From Typha latifolia (taxonomy: Eukaryota > Streptophyta > Magnoliopsida > Poales > Typhaceae): a stretch of 64,000 nt of DNA. The notes under the pieces are model-generated. The model saw only the letters and a program-made list of their open reading frames with translations, made no database searches and had not been told where the DNA came from. The stretch lies in assembly GCA_019914945.1 (NCBI GenBank), contig CM034106.1:11222501-11286500 (forward strand), given 5' to 3'. Below are positions 59,236 to 64,000 of the stretch, one piece after another (the first letter of the stretch is position 1; the number at the start of each line of letters is the position of its first letter). A program made the position numbers and the translations under genes.

Positions 59236-62200
59236 TTAGAGGTTTGTTGAAAAACTAAGAGCATGACACTCCAAGTTTCTGAGATTGAGCTGCACAAAAG
59301 ATTATGTAAAATGAATGCCACAGAATTTAAGGATATCAAAATAGCAAATGCTAAAGAAATATTTGAAGCATATTGGGAAATCAGTAAAGATCAAATACAT
59401 AATGGCTCCTTTTACTTCTTTGACAGCAAGTTTGAATAGAACAAATCTACTACAAACTTTCCTCCTTTTCCTACTTCTGATGGCAGTAAAGACTTCTTCC
59501 ACTTCCGACTAATGCATGAGTAAATAGCAAGGTATGAATTTACTTTCTCCTAATTACCCCTTTAGGGCATCAAAGAAATCACATTAAGAACATACCATCA
59601 CAGCAACTCCAGTCTCGCAAAATCTGGGAATGCAGATAAGCCTCACCAATTGCTTGTCAGATCCTAAATAAGAATGTTGGTTAACGTGAATCTGGAAACA
59701 GAAAATAAACCAAAGAGGCCGGCCAAGATAGTACCTTCTAAACAACGAGTTTCATATTTATCTTGGTTGCCAACAAAGTAAACATGGGGACAGCTTTCGA
59801 TGAGGAAAGGATCCTTGTCGGTGTATGGATAGCATCCTAATAGATATGGACAATGGTGGAAAAAAAATGATGATGCAATAGTTGAAAAATATAAGAATAG
59901 TGAGTCACAGCATCTTGTATGCATTTTTCTTTCATTCTAGATACTCACGAACTAGTTCAGTTACCTCTGTACGTATCAATATAGAATCTTTGCATTATCT
60001 CAGGTTAAGGTTATTAGAACCTAGATGTACCGCTATCACTTCAAAATGTGGGAAAGAAGGACAAAATATAGAGCAATACCAAGTGTGTTTGGAGCAGTTG
60101 GTGCTAGATGCCTCCATCTTAGTGTCCTTTCCAAAAACTCAAGCTTGTCTTTGGCATCAGAATACTTGTAAAGATCATCTATATTCTGACCAGATGTCCC
60201 AAGAAACCTAAACACCATGCTTCTCGTTATAATCTCCAAATGACAGAAGAATGAACTCACAGAAATCATAAGAGCATTGCTTACTGCACATCATCAAGCT
60301 CGAATTGATGAGGATTTGTACATGACACAAAAGTATTATAGGTGGATGCTCCAGAAAAAAGGCACCTATGCAGAGGCTGACAAGAGGAAAAAATTCAAGT
60401 TAACCATCTAAAAAATTGAGGGCATCCGTATGAGTGAACAAGACATTCACTAGTAGCTTAATTAAGTAAAAAAGTAGGACCTGCTGGGGTAGGGAAAAAT
60501 TAGCTGGATCACTGGATCCTGGCATTATATCTACAGGCAAAGCTGCCACAAGCTGCAAAGCACAACATGAAGGTGATGCAAGAAGGATGATATGGAAGAC
60601 TTCAACTAAGCTCCTTTTGGAAGGTGGAGAGTAGCAAAAGAAGGATAGTCACAGATGATCAGTCCTTGCAGCAAAGGGTTCAATACCTGAGTTAACATTA
60701 TGTCAAATTCTTTAATTGGCTCTGTTAGTCTAGAATGATCCTTGGGTGCTAAAGCCTGCAAAATCCAAGGGCATAAGTATAAAAGCTTCCAAAATATGCT
60801 TTAAGATTAAGCCTCACCTGCCCACTGAGGAGGCCTGGTGAAATTTGTACAGTATTTCCCGCAATTATAAGGCGAACTATCTGAGACGCAATTCTTTGCT
60901 CCTAGCCCAGGACATTAAGAATTGTAACAATTAATATGAGATCCATATACTAAGTGATTATTATGTTATAAGGTCAAAATTCACACATTCTCATCACCCA
61001 AATGACCAGTGATATGATCAACAAGAAGTTGGAACTGCAGAGGATTGAATGTGCTGCTCCCAACACCCAATCCTGATACAAAAGCCACATATTTGTCTTC
61101 CCCTGTAGTGCAAGTAATTGCAGTTTCAGAGTAAGAATTTAGTCGGGTGGTATTCGACATATACTAATAATCTCAGGTTAACATCCTTCTGATGGGAGTA
61201 GATCACTATTACTGTATTATCACAAAGGGTCTCCAGGTACAAAACAAATTTGCTTGAAACATCATAAAAAATCATATCTACAACTAAAGAGAAAAATCTC
61301 TGAACAAAATTAAATCATAGTTGAAGTTTTCTTAATGGATACTCAAGTGGTGTTCAACTGTCGCAACAAACTATAATTATTATAAGGCATGCCAATAAGA
61401 CAATGTAGCAGAATAGATGAGTCTTTAACAGGTAAAATAAATAAATAACATAAGAATCAAACAACTATGAGCCTTCCATAGGGGGGACAAAAAAAAAACA
61501 TATTAATGCAAACATCAACAAATTAATGCTAATAATTTGTCGATATAAATTTGTAAGCAGATGATAGTATGAAAACCATTAGATCCATCTAGATGATAAT
61601 GATGATTAACCAAAAAGGTCTAAGAGACTCTCGAATAGTAGCAGTGAGGTTATAGTTTGATTCTTCAAAAAAAGCTTTTATGATGCTTCACAAGAGGGCC
61701 ATTTTAGAGTTCAAGAATCATTGAATTGACTATTAAATGCGCAATGAAGTTGAGTCGCTAAAGAAAAAGGAAAGGAATGGAAAGTTAAGCATAGTAGCAA
61801 TAAGTAATTTTTCTTTTCTTTTATTTTATTTTCTTTTTCTTTTTTTTTCTTTTTTTTTTTTTTTTGATAACCAAGCCGCAGCCCCTGTTTCAGCAATAAG
61901 TATTTTTCATAATAACAAATATAACAGTTAAGAAATGCATTGAAGAGTTCACATGAAGCTTGGCCCAGTGGTTGTCAAGCCCAAGTACATCTATTTCTGG
62001 TTCTACTTAGATTATTACAAGAATTAAGATGCATAATTTTGAAAAGAAATGAATCAAGAATAACTTCTGCATTGGTTCATACATGCAACAATGATCTGCA
62101 GGGAAAAAGAAAGGCATGGAAACTATAGGAAAGAAAACCTACAAGAGTGTCCTAATGCATGAGGCTCCAACTACGACATGTGGGGAGGGAGGATAGATGT

Positions 62201-63563
62201 AACCTTACTCTCATTTCTATAGGGGTTGCTTCTAAACAGAAAAGATAAATCTATTTGCATAAATATCTAGTGAAGTTAAAATTACTCGAGCTAACTGGTA
62301 ACTCAATTTGGGGAGGTAGACCAGCTTCTAGAATATCGTGGACAGAAAAATCACCATCGCTTGTTTCCTTCCCATGAAGACCCAATACAATTCCTGTGGA
62401 TAGTTTAGTCCAATACAAATAAAAGGATCAGTTGTTGAGAAACATATAATTAATTATCATTTTGGTTGCTATCAACTTTACAAATAAACATCAAGTTTGC
62501 TAAGTTTTTTGAGTTTCCTGGTACTAGAACCTGTCACAAAAGTAGCAGGATAAAGAATGGCTCCAGAAAGTTTAACTCTTCCGCTCTCATCTTCCAAAAT
62601 AAGATGATCATCAGGATGGATGAAATTATGCGGCTTAACAAGGGGGACTATAGATCTCTGCATAGAAGCCATAATTAAGGAAAGGCTGATCTCACAGGTT
62701 ATGATAATTAACTTCACAAATTATAAGCAAGATATTACTAATTTAGAATCACATTACCTCCTTGGAGTATTCATCGAGGATAGAAGGTTTGAGTTTCATA
62801 TGCTTGTATAAAGTTCCAACTATGATACATTCTTTTCCTTCTTCGAGACCCAAGACAGTATTGACTACAAAACATTAAAAAAAATCAATTAAACTAAATT
62901 CTAACATATGCTTTTCAACAAGAAGCATCAACAAGATTGTGTTCTCTTATGTATAAGTTAGTAATCCCCAATCATATGTCTCTTATGTGTGCCATAAGCA
63001 AACTTATTTTTTCAGCATTTAGTGAGAGGATACATATTTAATTAATTGGATCTCATTAAAGCCGACGAACTTCCCAATCGACATTCCCTAACCAACTACA
63101 CAAGGAAACCCTAGATTTTCCCCAGAATAATTTAATTGCCAAAAGTAGCTTCGCAAGCTACTTGCTTCCAGGAAATCTCTACAATTACGAACACTAGAAC
63201 TTCAGAAGCCCTAAATCCAGATAATAAACAAGAAAATAACCATCGACAGATCAAATCGAGGAGAGTTAGGGGTTTACTCGGGAGGTGAGGCTTCCACTTG
63301 GGGACGAGGGAGTAGAGGAGATTCCTCATGTGGTGGAGTCGCGTGAAATATATCTGGCTATACTGCTGCCCTCTATACTTCTCCCCGTGGATCTCGTACC
63401 GCTCATCCTGCGACCAATGGCGGCAAAGAAGAACAGGTCAGGAAGCGACGATGGAAGAAATAGATCCATTGAGGGATTCGGAGATAAGTACGAGGTTGCG
63501 ATACGCGGCCTGCTTCCTCTCGAGGAGCTCTGGGTCGCCGTCCCCCATCTCGGCGTCCACCAT
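59236..63563 (-). CDS. POLD2: DNA polymerase delta small (regulatory) subunit, complete, 14 exons
   Basis: The B-subunit of DNA polymerase delta bridges the catalytic subunit to the other accessory subunits at the nuclear replication fork. Exons: 63492-63563, 63278-63407, 62758-62864, 62531-62657, 62286-62393, 60987-61102, 60818-60901, 60687-60755, 60481-60552, 60285-60376, 60080-60207, 59735-59836, 59596-59663, 59236-59289; 1329 nt, 442 aa, normal for plants. It begins [20 protein letters not shown]. Family blocks: [40 protein letters not shown] (OB-fold region), [73 protein letters not shown] and [20 protein letters not shown] (phosphoesterase-like domain, catalytically dead in the family). 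The end is LSFSTNL then TAA. The first intron is only 84 nt. For exon 5 the donor after 62286 is preferred over a weaker GT at 62295 because only it keeps the frame into exon 6. No breaks seen. Confidence 0.95.
61103..62285. other. POLD2 intron 5 (largest intron of the gene)
   Basis: 1.18 kb, bounded by the donor A|GTAATT at 62285 and the acceptor CTACAG ending at 61103. Apart from the poly-T tract it contains only AT-rich DNA; no exon-like or gene-like stretch was found. Confidence 0.6.
61801..61865. repeat. Pyrimidine/poly-T tract
   Basis: A 65-bp run of T with scattered C in POLD2 intron 5, ending in 17 T followed by GATAACCAAG. Read on the other strand this is a poly-A-like tail, so it may mark the 3' end of an old retroposed element inserted in minus orientation. 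Confidence 0.7.
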
Positions 63564-64000
63564 GGCGGGAAAAGTGAAATGTGGTGTTATGAGTTTCCCT
63601 CTCGGCGTCTCTTCATCTCTTCGGCCTCTTTCTTTTTTGTACAGTCGATGCAGTGGAGCGGATCGGGTAATGCGAAATTGGTAGTAGGATCCGACCCATG
63701 GTGACCATCCAGTGGCAATCGGATCAGGTCCAAGATTTAGTCTTGGTGATCCGTTTAATGAACAAGCTAGAATTTTTAAATATGAATACGGCTTAATTAT
63801 TAAATGAGCTGAAGTTTTTAAATATGAACACTACCCGATTTATTAAAAGAGTTATCAGTTTACACAAATTATCAAAATTATATAAATAAGTTTTTTTTGG
63901 ATTAAAATATATACTTTTTGTGTTATAAATCAGAAACAGAATTATCAGATCATAAATAAATTATCGTGTCATAAATGAGTTAGCAAGTCAAGTGTTAATA
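63564..64000. other. Upstream flank of POLD2
   Basis: The first 130 bases are GC-richer and should contain the POLD2 leader. From 63740 the sequence becomes very AT-rich, with the phrase TTTTTAAATATGAA occurring twice (about 63773 and 63814), so it may be a decayed repeat. No TATA box or gene can be assigned confidently. Confidence 0.4.

Noticed and set aside
60818..60901. Apparent one-base frameshift in POLD2 exon 7
   Set aside because: It came from miscounting an A run at a line boundary. With the correct count the exon is 84 nt, stays in frame and matches the family.
63285..63704. Two overlapping plus-strand frames of 139 and 118 aa
   Set aside because: Both are antisense to POLD2 exons 1 and 2 and run through the spliced intron; no protein family recognised.
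1..64000. CRISPR arrays, operons, rRNA or intact tRNA genes
   Set aside because: No regularly spaced direct repeats with unique spacers, no bacterial gene arrangement and no rRNA or tRNA cloverleaf sequences were seen; the DNA is plant nuclear.

Overview
This is eukaryotic nuclear DNA from a flowering plant. Every recognisable gene is split into many short exons with GT...AG introns, introns and spacers are strongly AT-rich, and the proteins are plant families. The polymerase delta subunit reads slightly closer to grass than to Arabidopsis homologues as I remember them, so a monocot is my tentative guess. No bacterial, viral or CRISPR features are seen.

Five genes were reconstructed exon by exon, all on the minus strand, in transcription order from right to left. 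(1) 63563-59236: the small subunit of DNA polymerase delta (POLD2), 14 exons, 442 aa, complete. (2) 57840-55683: a two-exon gene for a 128-aa, probably plastid-targeted, single-pass membrane protein that I do not recognise. (3) 52617-24381: a complete 42-exon callose synthase of the CalS1/2/3 type, 1946 aa. (4) 23165-20102: a four-exon PP2C of the plant clade D type, 388 aa, with two metal-ligand positions substituted. (5) 18864-658: the first 23 exons (795 aa) of a second callose synthase of the CalS9/GSL10 type, which runs off the left edge.

The two callose synthases belong to different subfamilies, yet they lie in the same direction with only the PP2C gene between them. Both are plasma-membrane enzymes making 1,3-beta-glucan. 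The PP2C-D family is known for regulating plasma-membrane H+-ATPase, but nothing in the sequence shows that the three genes act together.

The long introns, above all those of the CalS3-type gene, are filled with transposon debris: five copies of a tiny LTR element (TRIM, LTRs of about 67-77 bp with a Met-tRNA-like primer-binding site), a broken LINE, a minus-strand LTR-element remnant with a gag-leader-like stretch, two copies of a 1.3-1.4 kb repeat in neighbouring introns, an inverted-repeat element inside a CalS9 intron, and a hAT-like relic. A decayed protein-coding fragment lies in CalS9 intron 10. Two introns have non-canonical donors, GA in CalS9 and GC in CalS3.

Exon boundaries were derived by hand from reading frame, splice signals and family alignment from memory. 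Almost every exon length agrees with its codon count. Transcription start sites, UTRs and promoters are only suggested.
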